From: Dactylis glomerata
Lineage: Eukaryota; Streptophyta; Magnoliopsida; Poales; Poaceae
Direction of reading: 5' to 3'
Assembly: GCA_007115705.1 (NCBI GenBank)
Contig: QXEO01000873.1
Location: 682,001 to 746,000 of the forward strand
Length of the DNA stretch: 64,000 nucleotides
Positions 20,819 to 33,028 of the stretch are shown in pieces. Made by a program: the position numbers and the translations under genes. The notes under the pieces are model-generated. The model had not been told where the DNA came from, ran no database searches, and worked only from the letters and a program-made list of their open reading frames with translations. Within the stretch, counting starts at the first letter, position 1. Every line of letters starts with the position of its first letter.

Positions 20819-23632
20819 TGTAACATCCCAGATTTTCATTATTGAATTTCTGTTGTGCATCATGTCATCATGCAAAACTTTTCAATTATTATTATTTTGC
20901 TTTGTTTTGATTTCAACCAAAGACCCCAATATTCTTTTCGAATTCCTCTTATAGCCAATAGGCTAAGTCCTCACAAAAATACTTTTGATTTTGGTTTTCA
21001 ACAGAAAAATAGATTCCTAAATGCTTTATGGAGCTACAGGAATTTTTACAAATTTTTCCATATTTTATTTGGCTACTTTAGAGGCCTAAAACTAAAACAG
21101 GAAAAAAGAAAATAGAAAAAGAAAAGGGAATAGCAAAAAAAAAAAGGTTTCAGCCGCCGGACCGAACCGGCCGAATCCGGCCCAGCCGGCCAGCCGCCCG
21201 CGCCCGCACCGCCACGTGCGGTGGATAGTAGGCGCCGCCGGTCCAAGCAAGCCAGCAGCCCAGCCCGCCCTGTTTTTCCTTTTATTTTCTTTATTCCCTG
21301 ATGACGGCTGGGACCCACATGTCATCACTAAGTCGGTCCGTTCGTTCCAGGAGATCTGTACGCGTACGCGCCTCTCAGTACCGATCGGATCTAACCAAAA
21401 ATGCCCGATTTTGTTGCCCCTTTTCCACGAAACTTCACCTATAAATAGTCCTAGACCTCCTATATCTTTCCCCCATGAAACCCTAGCTTTTTGAGCCGCC
21501 AGGCTGCTCCAATCTCTCGCCGGAGCGCCGTCATTAGAGCTCGGTAAGAGCTCGAATTCGTCGCCCCCGAGCCCTCTTTTTGCCCGTAACCTTTTCCTCA
21601 TGCTATACTGACCTTCCTCACCTGTTTGCCCCTTCTATAGATCACCGGTTCGCCGGTAATTGCTCGTCGGAGTTCCACCGGAGTTGGAGAGCTCCATCCG
21701 CACGTCGCCATCGAACGGGGAAGGAGGAGAAGGTCCCGAGGAGATCTTCGTGACCGCCGCGAGGAGCTGAACGTCGTCTTCTACTTCGCCGAGACGGGAG
21801 ATCGCCGGAGCACCGCCGCCGTCGACGTCCGAGCTCCACCACCGTCGCCGGCCGACTTCCTCCGGTGAGCCTCCCAGATCAGATCTCAGTCGTCCATCTT
21901 GTTTTAGATCTAACGGCCACTAGGGCTCATCCGGGTGAAGGGGTACGGGCGAATCACGCGTCACCACGTCGTTGGGAATATTCTCGGAATATTCCAACCG
22001 GGTTTGATTTTCGTTTTAAAACACAGATTTGATGTGAATCTTAGAAAATTCATAACTTGAGATCTACACGTCTAAATTGAGCAAACTTTGCGCCTTTGGA
22101 TTGATAAAATTGTGTAGATTCTAGCTACAGTATCAAAAACAAGTATAGTAATGGTTTTAAATAGTGATTTGCTGCAAGCTTTAATCTTGTGTTTTGATTA
22201 TTAAAAATAGTTATAAAATTCTTTTATAGTAAATCCTTTTGTTTTAGGACCCTATGACATACCTCAGTACTGTAGCACGCCCAAATAATTTTTGGGAACT
22301 TTTTATACCACTTTTATAGTTTTAGTTTGTATCTTTGCTCTAATTGTGTGTTGTTGATGTTATAAGCTTTATAATAACTCTAAAATTTTGCTCATGGCAT
22401 CATGCATATAGTAACAACCAGAGAACATGCTAAGTGTCCTTGAAGTGTTTAAAACTCATTTGCATGCATGTTTTCTTTGCATGATTGTTTGTGATGGTTA
22501 TGTGCTTATAATGCTATATTTCATGTATAGACTGTGTTGAGTGCAACGAGTGCTTTTGCGACGAGTGCACGAACTCCTCTCCTTACCAAGGCAAGTTGCT
22601 TTACCATGTTAAGCCTGATCATTAACATTAAATTGATACATGTTTGTGTAGAGAGAATGCTATGCTTTGTGAAGTTATAATATGATTGCGAGTAGACATT
22701 GTGTGCAGAGATGTAGGATTTAACATGCACCCATTCTGGGGTAGCATTGTGTAAAATGTTTGGAATAAAAAAGTTTTCAATGCAATGTTGTGAAGCGGGA
22801 ATAGATATCTACAATAGCTGCATCCAGTGAGTGGCCCTACAAGCTTACGCGCATCAGGAGCAATCAAAGGACTTCCTCGTTACCCTTCAAAAAAAAGGAC
22901 TTCCTTGTCGTGTTTAGTTTTGAGCAAAACCTCATGATCGTGTGTAATATCAATGCATGAGAGAAAAACCCATGTTCGTGAGTAACATCGTTCATGGGTA
23001 GGGTTTTGTCACATGGTGTGTAATATCCATGTGATAGGTGGGATTTCGGTCACATGGTGTGTAATATCCATGTGTTAGATTGGGACTTTGGTCATATGGT
23101 GTGTAATATCCATATGGTAGGATTGGGCACGTGGTGTGTAATATCCATGTGTTAGATTTTTTTATTGGACACTTGGTGTGTAATATCCTTCTGCTCCCCA
23201 AGACCTTCTAAAAACATTTGACTTGACGTCTTCTAAAAAAACTCGCATCCTTTCTTTTACCATAACTTAGCATGAATTTAGTAGCTTGTCAATACAATTC
23301 AAGTGTATTGACCCTCTGTGGTTGCAACGTATCATGTTGCAAGTGGCTACTATGAAGATTGAAGGTTGCTGCGCTCCGGTCACGAGTCTTCGTCCAACAC
23401 GTCTGCCTGTGGAGCTATGAAGAAAAGAAGACTTTGTAGTTTATTTTACTTTGTCGTTTTCTAGAGTTGTAATAAGTTTGTGGCTTTATGCCCTATTGAG
23501 TTGTAAAAGACTATGTTATTTGTGGATCAAGCGTTGTAATAAAGACCTTTGTATTCTTGATATTTCATCTTGTAACTGCGTGTGCTAGCAGTCGATCCGG
23601 GACTAGCACAAATAAAGCACAGGTACGCTACA
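20819..23632 (+). repeat. 3' LTR of element T
   Basis: 2814 bp, collinear with the 5' LTR, with scattered substitutions and short indels. TATA-like element at 21438-21448; hairpin row at 22933-23193. Ends CTACA before the duplication AAATT at 23633. Confidence 0.9.
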
Positions 23633-23637
23633 AAATT

Positions 23638-26000
23638 GTTTAGTTAGTTGTAGGCTGCACATAGTGTTGCCATTTTGACAACCACCATCTATTTCTTCTT
23701 CAACTGCAGAATGATCTGGTAGTATATATCATGCAGACATAGTTAATTGCTTGTTTCATCTTGTGTTTGATCTATATTATGCATATAATCATTCAATTGC
23801 TTGTCTCTCCTTCCACTTCTGGAGTTAAACAATGACTAAATCAATGCTCCCTTCGGCAATTCATGATGCAAAAGTTGTTGTCATCTAGTACATGTTTAAA
23901 CTGGTCAGGCTGCTTGGATAATTAACATTTGTGTGTGCAACTTGATTCTTGCTGCAAAACTAATTATTTTTCTCTTACTTTGCACAGAGGTCACAAATTC
24001 AACAAAATCATAGAGTGAACTATTGCTATGATCTTTTAAGTATATTTCCCTTTTGTTTTCCTATATTTACAATATTCTTACCAGGCACAAAGAACTATTG
24101 TAAGTCATCACTTTTATTCTGATATGCTTGGCAAAATAGGGCACATGATAGTTGAATTACTTGATTGTCTGTGACATTGTCTTTGTTGGCTGATGAGTAG
24201 AGCAATGTCATATTTTATGATTGGACCCCACATATATTAAGATCATAAGTAACTTTGCGCCATTCCTCTGACTACATCTCATGTTGAAATTTCTCATTTT
24301 ATTATGCATGTAATTTGTATTGTGCAATCTGGTTATTCAAAAGCTGCCCACACTAGTTATTTCCTCTTACTTTGCTTGGAGCTGACATGGTAACACCTGA
24401 AAACTTGTAATCATAGAGTGAAGCACTAGTAGTATCTTTGAAGTACATTTCCCTTTTACTTCGCTCTATATACAATCTGTTTATCATGTTGTGTGCTTAC
24501 GAGTGGTCAAACAATTGTGCCGAGCATCTTAAATGAATGTATCAACAAAAAGATGAGATGCGTTGAGACTTGACAAAGAGCTACCGTAAGTCCCCAGTTT
24601 TATTACGATGTGCTTGGCATAGTGAGGTCGCCCTTGTATATGTTCTTCTACTCACTTTGATATGGCTATGTACAACCTTCTTTTATCATGATGCAAGCTA
24701 TTTGTGCTTATGAATCGCTTGAACGTTATGTAGAAGTAGAAGGGCTGTCTTTTTCCATATACTGACGTCTTCAACGATTTGCCTACAACATGAGCTGCAG
24801 TAAGAAAACACAAAATGCTACCACCATTGTAAGTGCCTTATTTTAGATTGATTTTCTTGGTTCAATTGCTTGTTTGTCTGAGGCATTATCTGAATTTGCC
24901 TAGGAGGATGGACTCTTATCTCCATGATACCCATCTCGAAATGGTCTAGAGTTTATACGAGGAATAAATTGTTCAGTTGGTTCGTGGTTGTCATTCATCC
25001 ATTTTCTGTCTAGCTATTTTACATGATTAGCATAATGGTTCACTTGCTTGTTTGTCTTATGATCTCATGATATGGCCGACGAGTAAGACAATGCCACCTA
25101 CAGCAGTTAGACATAGGCTGCACATAGTGTTGCACTTTGACTGCCACCAACTATTTCTTTAACTGCAGAATGATCTAATAGTATATATTAGGCAGACACT
25201 GTTAATTACTCGTTTCATCATGTATTTAGTCCGTATTATGCATAGAATCGTTCAATTTCCTGTTTATACTTTGCTTCATTTGAGCTTTTTTCCATTTTCA
25301 AACTTTCGACAATAAATACGTTTTCTGAATATGGTAGGTGTACTCTTATCTCTAGGATACCCATGTTGAAATGGTCTGGAGTTTATTCAAGAAATAAATT
25401 GTTCAGTTGATTGTGCTTCATTCATTTTCTATCTATCTAGTCTACATGATTAGAATGGTCACTTGCTTGTTTGTCTTAGGATCTTCTGCTTTGGCTAATG
25501 AGTGAAACAATGCCACCTTTGGCAGTTACAAATCCAATAGTTGTAGGCTGCACACACTGTTACACTTTGACTGCCACCAACTATATCTTCTCCAAAAGCA
25601 GAATATTCATTGTTAATTGCTTGTTTCATCATGTATGTAACCTATATTATACTTACAATCATTCAATTGCTCGTTCCTTTTCTTCATCTGAGCTACCCCA
25701 TGATTAAAACATTGCAATGCTAGTTTGTTTGTCCTTTCCATTTTGTGGTAGTCTGTTTTAGCCTCAGACTACAGTCCCTTTATTGTCCTTTCCATTTCCG
25801 GAGTTAGACAATGATTAAACCAATTGTCCCTAAAGCAGTTCATGATGCAAAAGATGTTGTCATCTACTTTTGGTTGCATCTCTGTCTATTTTATCTCTAG
25901 CTGCACACGTTTCTGTGTAGATTACTAGGCACATAACCTGAACTTCTATAGTCGCTTGATTCGTTATATGCATGTTTGCCACGTGCTCAGTACATTAGTC
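23638..26000. repeat. Tandem array, right block (continuation past element T)
   Basis: The stretch restarts with words seen left of element T. ATCTAGTACATGTTTAAACT recurs near 12765 and 23887, and two more 480-bp-type units follow near 24085 and 24524. A second unit type recurs near 15330 and 24718 (TTATGTAGAAGTAGAAGGGC). A third recurs near 23640, 25105 and 25545 (TAGGCTGCACA-AGTGTT..TGACTGCCACCAACTAT). The order implies a higher-order repeat. No long frame. Confidence 0.6.
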
Positions 26001-26609
26001 TGTACGGGCCTCTGTTGTTGACTGCTTGATTTCTTATGTCATTGCCAATGATGTATTCCAAATATCTGACAATGGACTGTATAGAATGTCTGGTCTCCTA
26101 TTAAAACTTGTTGTTTCTTAGTTTCAGAATGCTTGCTTAGCTATAATATCAGGCACAAGGGAGCACCCACAATATCAAGTGTTGAGGTCGTTTTGTAGAG
26201 CAGCCAGCCGTTTTACCAGTTTGTCCACTTGCGATTGTTTTTCAATCTTGCTACCAGAAGATAGATAGGTAGCTACTCTGATATTTTGTTGATTCAGTTA
26301 TACAGGAAAGGAAGGAATCAATAGCACAGCTCAACAAAATAAACTGATGGCTTAAAAACGTAATTGTCGTGGATGATTGTCTGCCAACCTGATCCTTTTG
26401 AAACAGTGGTTCTGTTTTTGTTCCGTCTTCTAGAACCCCTCTATGAGTGTATTGTTGTAGCTAGTTCCCATTTAATTTGTCGAAAGAATGTAATATTATT
26501 TCTCAAACTGTACGACCTATGTAATATTTAGTTACTTTTACTCAACCGCTATATTTACATGTTATGTGCTTCTCGATAGTAGAGGCCAATTGTGATCCTG
26601 TCGTGATAC
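26001..26609. other. Low-information AT-rich sequence
   Basis: No long frame, repeat or TE signature seen. Composition resembles a plant intron or 3' untranslated region. Confidence 0.3.
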
Positions 26610-27319
26610 GATCTAGACGGGCCAAAAGTATAGGCCTTTACGGGCCAAGAGAACATGCACAGTAATGGGCCTTACCAGGCCGACTAACAGGCTAGGGGCC
26701 CAATGCATGGAGGATTGCCGGGCCCATAAAAGGCCCAAAATCTACTTGGCTTAATATGAGGTCCTTCCTCTAACGGGCCCTAATTGGGCCCAAAGTTTAA
26801 TGGACTGGAAAATTGGCAGGCCAAGATGGGCTGTACAGTTATGGATAATGTAAAACCTAACTGGGCCGTTATTAGGCCTGAGATTGAATGGGCTGGACAT
26901 CTAGCAGGCCCCCTGCGGGCTCATTAATAGGCCGATTTTCTAAAGGCCAGAAAGCTTAACGGGCCTTCAAATGGACCAGCCCATTTGTACCAGCTAAACA
27001 AGGTGGGCCAGCCCACCAACAGTAGCAGGCCTTAGATAGGCCAGCCTACCAACATTACATGGACTTTTGTGGGCCGGCCCAACAGAAGCAGATGGGCTTA
27101 GACGGGCCAGCCCATTCTGTCTTTCCAACTTTACATGGGCCAGCCCACCAGCAGTAGCATGCCGTAGATGGGCCGAGCCTTTAGGTTTTGTCAGCCTTAG
27201 GTGGGCCCACCCGCTTAATATTTAAGCAGGCCTTGAGTGGGCTTGCCGTCTACCATGGGTGCCACGTGGCGATTAGGATGACGTCAGCATTTTGGTGGCC
27301 CAGTGAAACCCATCTACCA
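26610..27319. mobile_element. GGGCC-rich remnant, probably subterminal CACTA sequence (left part)
   Basis: About 700 bp contains several dozen GGCC/GGGCC words in both orientations, often as TGGGCC or GGCCCA. It includes two or three imperfect copies of a ~100-bp block with GGGCCAGCCCACCA-CAGTAGCA. It is continuous with 42691-42880 once element A is removed (duplication TACCA). The right piece ends in a CACTA-like terminus, hence the CACTA call. The left terminus was not found. Confidence 0.4.
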
Positions 27320-28277
27320 TGATAAGGGGTTGCCCGATCTTCTCAGTGAGCCGATGTAGATGGATGATAACTGGGTGGATAATCTGTGAGACGCACACGA
27401 ACTCTCCGGCTGTTCCCCCATTGCCAATGCAACAGATCTTCAACCCTATGGATATTCGAGACACCACACACCTGCGCACGTAGCCGCCGACCACGAAGCG
27501 GTTCTACAATCTCCTAATCCCCAATGGAACAGCAGATCACACTTGAATTCTCAGTAGCAAAACTCCAGATCGAAACAAACTTGGAGTGGGGTAGATATTC
27601 CGAGCGAAACACAGAGGAATATATGATTTCAGAGGAAAGCTTACAAGCAATTTCGTTCTGATGTTTGGGGGTAATCTAAACATAGTCTAAACGACAGAAG
27701 GGGTGCCCCAAGGGTACTTAAAGGGGGTTGGGGCGTCCTGGGCAAAGACCTGGCCCAAAATCAACCTATTTTGGGCCCAAACGGACTCGGTTTGACTCAA
27801 ACTGGTACATACCGACCCATACATGGGTTCGGCCTATTTTGGCACGCACGCCATGTGTGTGGCGCGCCTTAGACTCGTAGACATCACGTCGAAGGCTGTC
27901 CTAGCGCGCCATCTTGTTCTCTCTCTCATGTAGACTTGATATTCTGGTGATCTCCGGGTGCGCCTGCCTCCCTCTCCTCCCTCGCGCACTTGATCATCAA
28001 GTCTTGCTCATCTCGCTGCGACACATCTCCTCCTCGTGCAATGCTTGTGTTATCAACAAACCTAATCATACATAGATGCATAGACTTAGGTAGTATAAAG
28101 CTCTCATTAAATAAAACATCAGGTTCAATTAAGAGTGAGTTCACCTGTTGTTCCAATAGCTTTGCACGTGCTCTTGTAATTGGTCCAAGCCTAATCTCGT
28201 TGGACTTCTTCGCAGCAACATCTTCATCATCAATAGGAGCAGGAGATAATGGTGGTGTAATAGGGATGTCCTCATCA
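27320..28277 (-). repeat. 3' LTR of element A
   Basis: Minus strand TGATGAGGACATCCC (from 28277) to ...GGGCAACCCCTTATCA (27320). The first ~350 bp also encode the polyprotein C-terminus. Confidence 0.92.
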
Positions 28278-28540
28278 TCCTCCCCCCCTTCAAAAGGCGT
28301 CGACCTCGACGCTGCAATGTCTTCACCCTCATATGGTGTCAAATCAGCAATGTTGAAGCTATTGCTCACGCCATACTCAGCTATAGGAAGATCTATCTTG
28401 TAGGCATTATCATTAAACTTAGCAAGAACCTTGTAAGGACCAGCACCACGGGGCAGCAACTTGGACTTACGTAGCTGTGGAAATCTGTCCTTGCGAAAGT
28501 GTACCCAAACCATATCACCGGGCTGGAACAAGACCTCCTT
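27926..28540 (-). pseudogene. Integrase C-terminal tail of element A, extending into the 3' LTR
   Basis: After the TGA at 28541-28543 the frame continues with FQPGDMVWVHFRKDRFP and GAGPYKVLAKFNDNAYKIDLP, the SH3-like GPY/F module that ends gypsy integrases. It then crosses the polypurine tract (FEGGEDDEDIP) into the LTR at 28277. The last ~117 codons, including GPITRARAKLLEQQVNSLL, are LTR-encoded. LTR-overlapping tails in place of a chromodomain are described for CRM elements, where the tail is thought to steer insertion to centromeric chromatin. Whether this tail does so is unknown. It ends at 27926. Confidence 0.75.
28278..28295 (-). other. Polypurine tract of element A
   Basis: Minus strand TTTGAAGGGGGGGAGGA directly abuts the 3' LTR start TGATGAGG. 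It is coding at the same time (Glu-Gly-Gly-Glu-Asp). Confidence 0.8.
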
Positions 28541-31237
28541 TCACTTCTTGTTTGCACGATCTGCAGTATACTTGCCTTTCTTCTCAATAGCCTCTTTAGT
28601 CTTCACATGAATCTTCCTCACAAAATCTGCCCTCTTTGATGCCTCCATATTGACTCGCTCTTGGATATGAAGAGGCAACAAATCAAGAGGCGTAATGGGT
28701 TTGAAACCATAGACCACCTCGAAAGGACATAGCTGCATGGTAGAGTGAACCGCCCTGTTATATGCAAACTCCACATGCGGCAAACAATCTTCCCACTCAC
28801 ACAGGTTCTTCTTGATCATGCATTGCAGCACTGTTGAAAGTGTGCGATTGACCACCTCCGTTTGACCATCAGTTTGGGGATGACATGTAGTGCTGAATAA
28901 TAACTTTGTGCCCAGCTTTCCCCAAAGTGTCTTCCAGAAGTAGCTCATAAACTTCACATCACGATCAGAGACAATTGTCTTGGGAACTCCATGCAAGCGT
29001 ACAATGTCCCTGAAAAACAGGTTAGCAATATGCGACGCATCGTCGCTTTTGTGGCAGGCAATAAAATGAGCCATCTTAGAAAATCTGTCCACTACCACAA
29101 ATATAGAATCATGGCCTCTTTTAGTCCTAGGCAAACCTAATACAAAATCCATGCTAATGTCCTCCCATGGTGTAGTAGGTGCAGGTAATGGAGTATACAA
29201 ACCGTGAGGCTTCAGCTTGGACTTCGACTTGTTGCATGTAATGCAACGCTTGACAAACCTGTCCACATCACGCCTCATCCTAGCCCAATAAAAGTGATCA
29301 GTGAGCATGAGTAGCGTCTTCTCATGCCCAAAGTGACCCATCAAACCGCCGGCATGTGATTCCTGCAACAATAGCAAACGCACGGACGATTCTGGAACAC
29401 ATAGTTTGTTAGCACGAAACAAAAACCCATCATGGATGTGATATTTATCCCATGCTTTCCCACCAGTACACATGCTATATGGCGCTGAAAAATCATGATC
29501 AGTAGCATATAAATCACACAAACTCTCTAAACCAGGAACCTTAATGTCTAATTGTGTCAACAACATGTTCTTCCTAGAGAGAGCATCAGCAACCACATTG
29601 TCTTTACCCTTTTTATGTTTAATTATGTATGGAAAAGACTCAATGAACTCAACCCACTTAACAAGATGCCTATGCAAATTAGATTGAGCTTTCAGATATT
29701 TCAAAGCTTCATGATCAGAATGTATGATAAATTCTTTTGGCCACAAATAATGTTGCCAAACCTCAAGAACTCTAACAAGTGCATACAATTCTTTATCGTA
29801 AACTGGATAGTTCAACCTTGCACCACAAAGTTTTTCAGAAAAATAGGCAATAGGCCTACCCTCTTGCATCAACACACCACCAATACCAATGCCACTAGCA
29901 TCACATTCAATCTCAAATTGCTTCGTAAAATCTGGTAGTGCGAGCAAAGGTGCAGAAGTTAACAAACATTTCAGCCCATCAAATGCATTATCTTGGGCTG
30001 CACCCCAAACAAATTCGACACCTTTCTTAGTTAACTCATTCAAAGGTGCAGCAATAGTACTAAAGTCTTTCACAAAACGGCGATAAAAACTAGCAAGACC
30101 GTGAAAACTTTGTACTTGACTTACATTCATGGGAGTAGGCCAATTTTGAATAGCTTCAATTTTAGATGCATCTACCTCTACGCCATGCTTAGAAACAACA
30201 AATCCCAGAAATATGACCTTATCTTTGCAAAATGTGCACTTCTCAAGGTTACCATATAACTTAGCATCACGCAACACTTGCAAAACTTGTCGAATATGAT
30301 CACTATGTTCAGATTCATTGCAGCTGTAGATTAATATATCATCAAAATACACAACCACAAACTTGCCAATAAAATTACACAAAACATGGTTCATTAATCT
30401 CATGAAGGTACTAGGTGCATTAGTTAACCCAAATGGCATGACTAACCACTCATATAAACCAAATTTTGTTTTAAAGGCTGTTTTCCACTCATCCCCCTCT
30501 TTCATCCTAATTTGATGATAACCACTACACAAATCAATTTTAGAGAAAACAGCAACACCACTCAATTCATCAAGCATATCTTCCAAGCGTGGAATAGGGT
30601 GACGATATCGAATAGTGATGTTATTTATTGCTCGATAATCTACACACATGCGCCAGGTACCATCTTTCTTAGGAACTAAAATGATAGGAACAGCACAAGG
30701 GCTTAAGCTCACACGAATATAACCTTTGTCGAGAAGCGCTTGTACTTGTTTCTGAATTTCTTTTGTCTCCTCGGGGTTCGTGCGGTATGGTGCTCGGTTG
30801 GGCAGCGATGCTCCTGGAATCAAGTCTATTTGATGCTCAATGCCTCGCAAGGGTGGCAGACCTACAGGCACCTCTTCCAGAAACACATCGCTGAATTCCT
30901 GTAACACATTAGAAACACCAATAGATAGAGGGGTCATGTCGTTAGAAACCAAAATGTTACCCTTGTACATAAGCACAAGAGGAACTGATGTAGGATCCGC
31001 ACGAAACTCTCTCAGATCAGATTTGGTGGCTAACATGACTAAAGAATGCGCTCCCTCACTCATACTTTTACCACTCAGATTTGGCTTGTCGCTCTCCCTC
31101 ACCGGAAGTGTAGGCTCTCGTCTATCTACTCTCTCACTCTCTTTTTCAAGATTTACTTCAATTTTTTGACGAGATTCATTTACAATAGCTTGCGGTGTCA
31201 AAGGTCTCAAGGTAACATCCTTGCCACGCCAATGTAA
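28541..31237 (-). pseudogene. RT, RNase H and integrase of element A
   Basis: An 889-codon frame lies between two stops. RT motifs: KIDLCSGYHQI (Asp 226) and YFDD at 288-291. RNase H: Asp 437 in ECDASGIG, Glu 474, Asp 499 and Asp 542. Integrase: zinc residues His 619 and His 626/629 with Cys 656 and 659. The DD35E core is Asp 708 in VVVDRF, Asp 749 in VSDRD and Glu 785 in DGQTEVV. All catalytic residues are present, and there are no frameshifts inside. It is separated from protease by TAG 31238-31240 and from the integrase tail by TGA 28541-28543, so no full polyprotein can be made without readthrough. Confidence 0.92.
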
Positions 31238-33028
31238 CTAATATGTGTTGGCTTTCCCATTGTGACGGACATCACGATCATATTGCCATGGGCGGCCCAA
31301 CAACAAATGACATACTGTCATAGGAACCACATCACACTCGACGGTGTCTTTATATGCTCCAATCTGAAACTCAACACGCACCATGTGGCTGATCTTCATC
31401 TCTCCGCTATCACTTAGCCACTGAATAAAATATGGATTGGGGTGCGGGATATATTTGAGCTTCAGTTTTGTACAGAGCTCTTTACTAGCCAAATTGTGAC
31501 AACTCCCACCATCAATTATAACCTTGCATGCCTTGCCAGGACCAACATCAGCTTTTGTTTGAAACAAATTACACCGCTGTTCCGCAGAATCTGGGCTCAC
31601 ACTCAGCACCTTAGGCGAACAAACAATGGTAGGGAGTGATGACGCATCACCATAGAGCATATCATCATCCTCCTCATCCGAATTTGGATCACCATCATCA
31701 CCTGTCTCATACTCTTCAGTTTCCTCATTTATCAACATAACCTTTTTATTGGGACAGTCTCGCCGGAAGTGACCCTTGCCACCACATGTATGACAGTTCA
31801 TATCGCTATTTCTTGCTGTAGAATTGGAGGAACCAGTACCACTTCTAGCAGGTTGTGATGTTTTCTTGGCATTGGAAATAACTGAATCAGGTTTTGAGGA
31901 AGCATTACCACGGAAACCAGAAGTACCACTAGAGGTAGGCACACTAGGGTCTGTCCGTGGGGAAAAATGACCTCTACTTGCTGTAGAACGAGGTCCAAAT
32001 TTAGCATCTTCAACCAATGTCAATTCTGCCTCACGTGCTTGATGAAGCAAATCTGTCATATCAAAGTATTGGTGATGCCAAACAATGCGTCGAATGTTGT
32101 AAGTTAAACCAGCAAGAAAACGCTGCATTGTTTGTTCCTCTGGTTCACGCACCCTAGCACGCTGCATAATCAACTCCATCTAGTCATCAACAAACTTAAG
32201 ACCTTGCTTCAAATTCGTCAATCTATCATAGAGAGAACAAATATAATTGCGGGGAACAAAACGAGCACGCATCGCTTCTTTCATACCCCTCCATGTTGTA
32301 ATAGGTAGCTCTCGAGCTTCAAGCCTGGACTGAACAATATTATCCCACCAAAGCAATGCATAGCCATCAAATTCCAAAGATGCAAGTTTTATTTTTCTAT
32401 CCTCGGTGTACTCATGCATGCGCCATAGTTTTTCCACCTTCAGCTCCCAATTGAGGTACTCTTCCACATCAGTAGAACCAACAAACTTGGGTACAGTGAA
32501 CTTTGGTTTGCCCAGCCCATCATCATCATGGTTGGCTGGTTGGCCAAAATCATCATCAAAGCGATGACGTGCGCCGAGAGGAGCAAAACCACGACCAGGC
32601 GGAATACCAGCACCTTGGCCTCCATTCCCACGACCACCATGACCACCAAGAAGCAATCCATCACGACGACCAGCAGCAGCTGTAGCATTAGCATCATCGT
32701 GTGCGTGATTGTCATCCTGGACACTTGGAGCAGCCTCATGATCAGGTGGTTGCTGGTGAGGTGGATGATCAAACAAAGCTTGCAATGTATGCACAGCTTG
32801 TGTCAAATCTGCAATAGAACGCTGAATTGTGGTCACAGTTTCTTGTGTCGCAGTGGCTATATCATGTGTTGCATTCAGCTTATTGTCAACAGCAAGCACA
32901 TCGTCATGTAAACTATCACAAACAGCATTGAACCTCTTCGTCAAAGTATCACGAAGAGCTTCATATTCATTCCAACGCACGATCTCATTTGGATCCTTTT
33001 TTTGCTGCACATCATCAGACTCAGACAT
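31238..33028 (-). pseudogene. Gag and protease of element A
   Basis: The frame starts at ATG 33028, in the context CTAATCATG shared with B and G. Residues 1-150 are a variable, Asp/His/Gly-rich N-terminus with a coiled-coil-like part. The capsid region (about 165-282) has YLNWELKVEKLWRMHEYTED and RARFVPRNY. TAG at 32180-32182 interrupts, and the frame reopens with MELIMQRARV. The second half has a zinc knuckle CHTCGGKGHFRRDC and a protease loop IIDGGSCHN, then HLLLGRPW. Another stop (31238-31240) precedes RT. Apart from the stops the frame is collinear with that of B. Confidence 0.9.

Larger units (their letters stand above)
15581..23632 (+). mobile_element. Gag-only Tekay-like LTR retrotransposon (T)
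   Basis: Two LTRs of about 2.8 kb flank a 2.4-kb interior carrying an upstream ORF and gag but no protease, RT, RNase H or integrase. The perfect duplication AAATT borders it (15576-15580 and 23633-23637). The gag type, very long LTRs, TGTAACATCCC start and tRNA-Met PBS fit the Tekay/Del chromovirus lineage. The 3' interior retains the CTCGAGGACGAGATTC motif that normally follows pol in that lineage, so pol was probably lost from a full-length ancestor. LTR differences seen by eye are about 2%. At the commonly assumed grass rate of 1.3e-8 this suggests well under a million years. Confidence 0.9.

Noticed and set aside
32180..33028. Gag stop codons of A and B as programmed readthrough sites
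   Set aside because: The stops of A and B fall at different places and the sister copy has a sense codon at each, so they are independent mutations.
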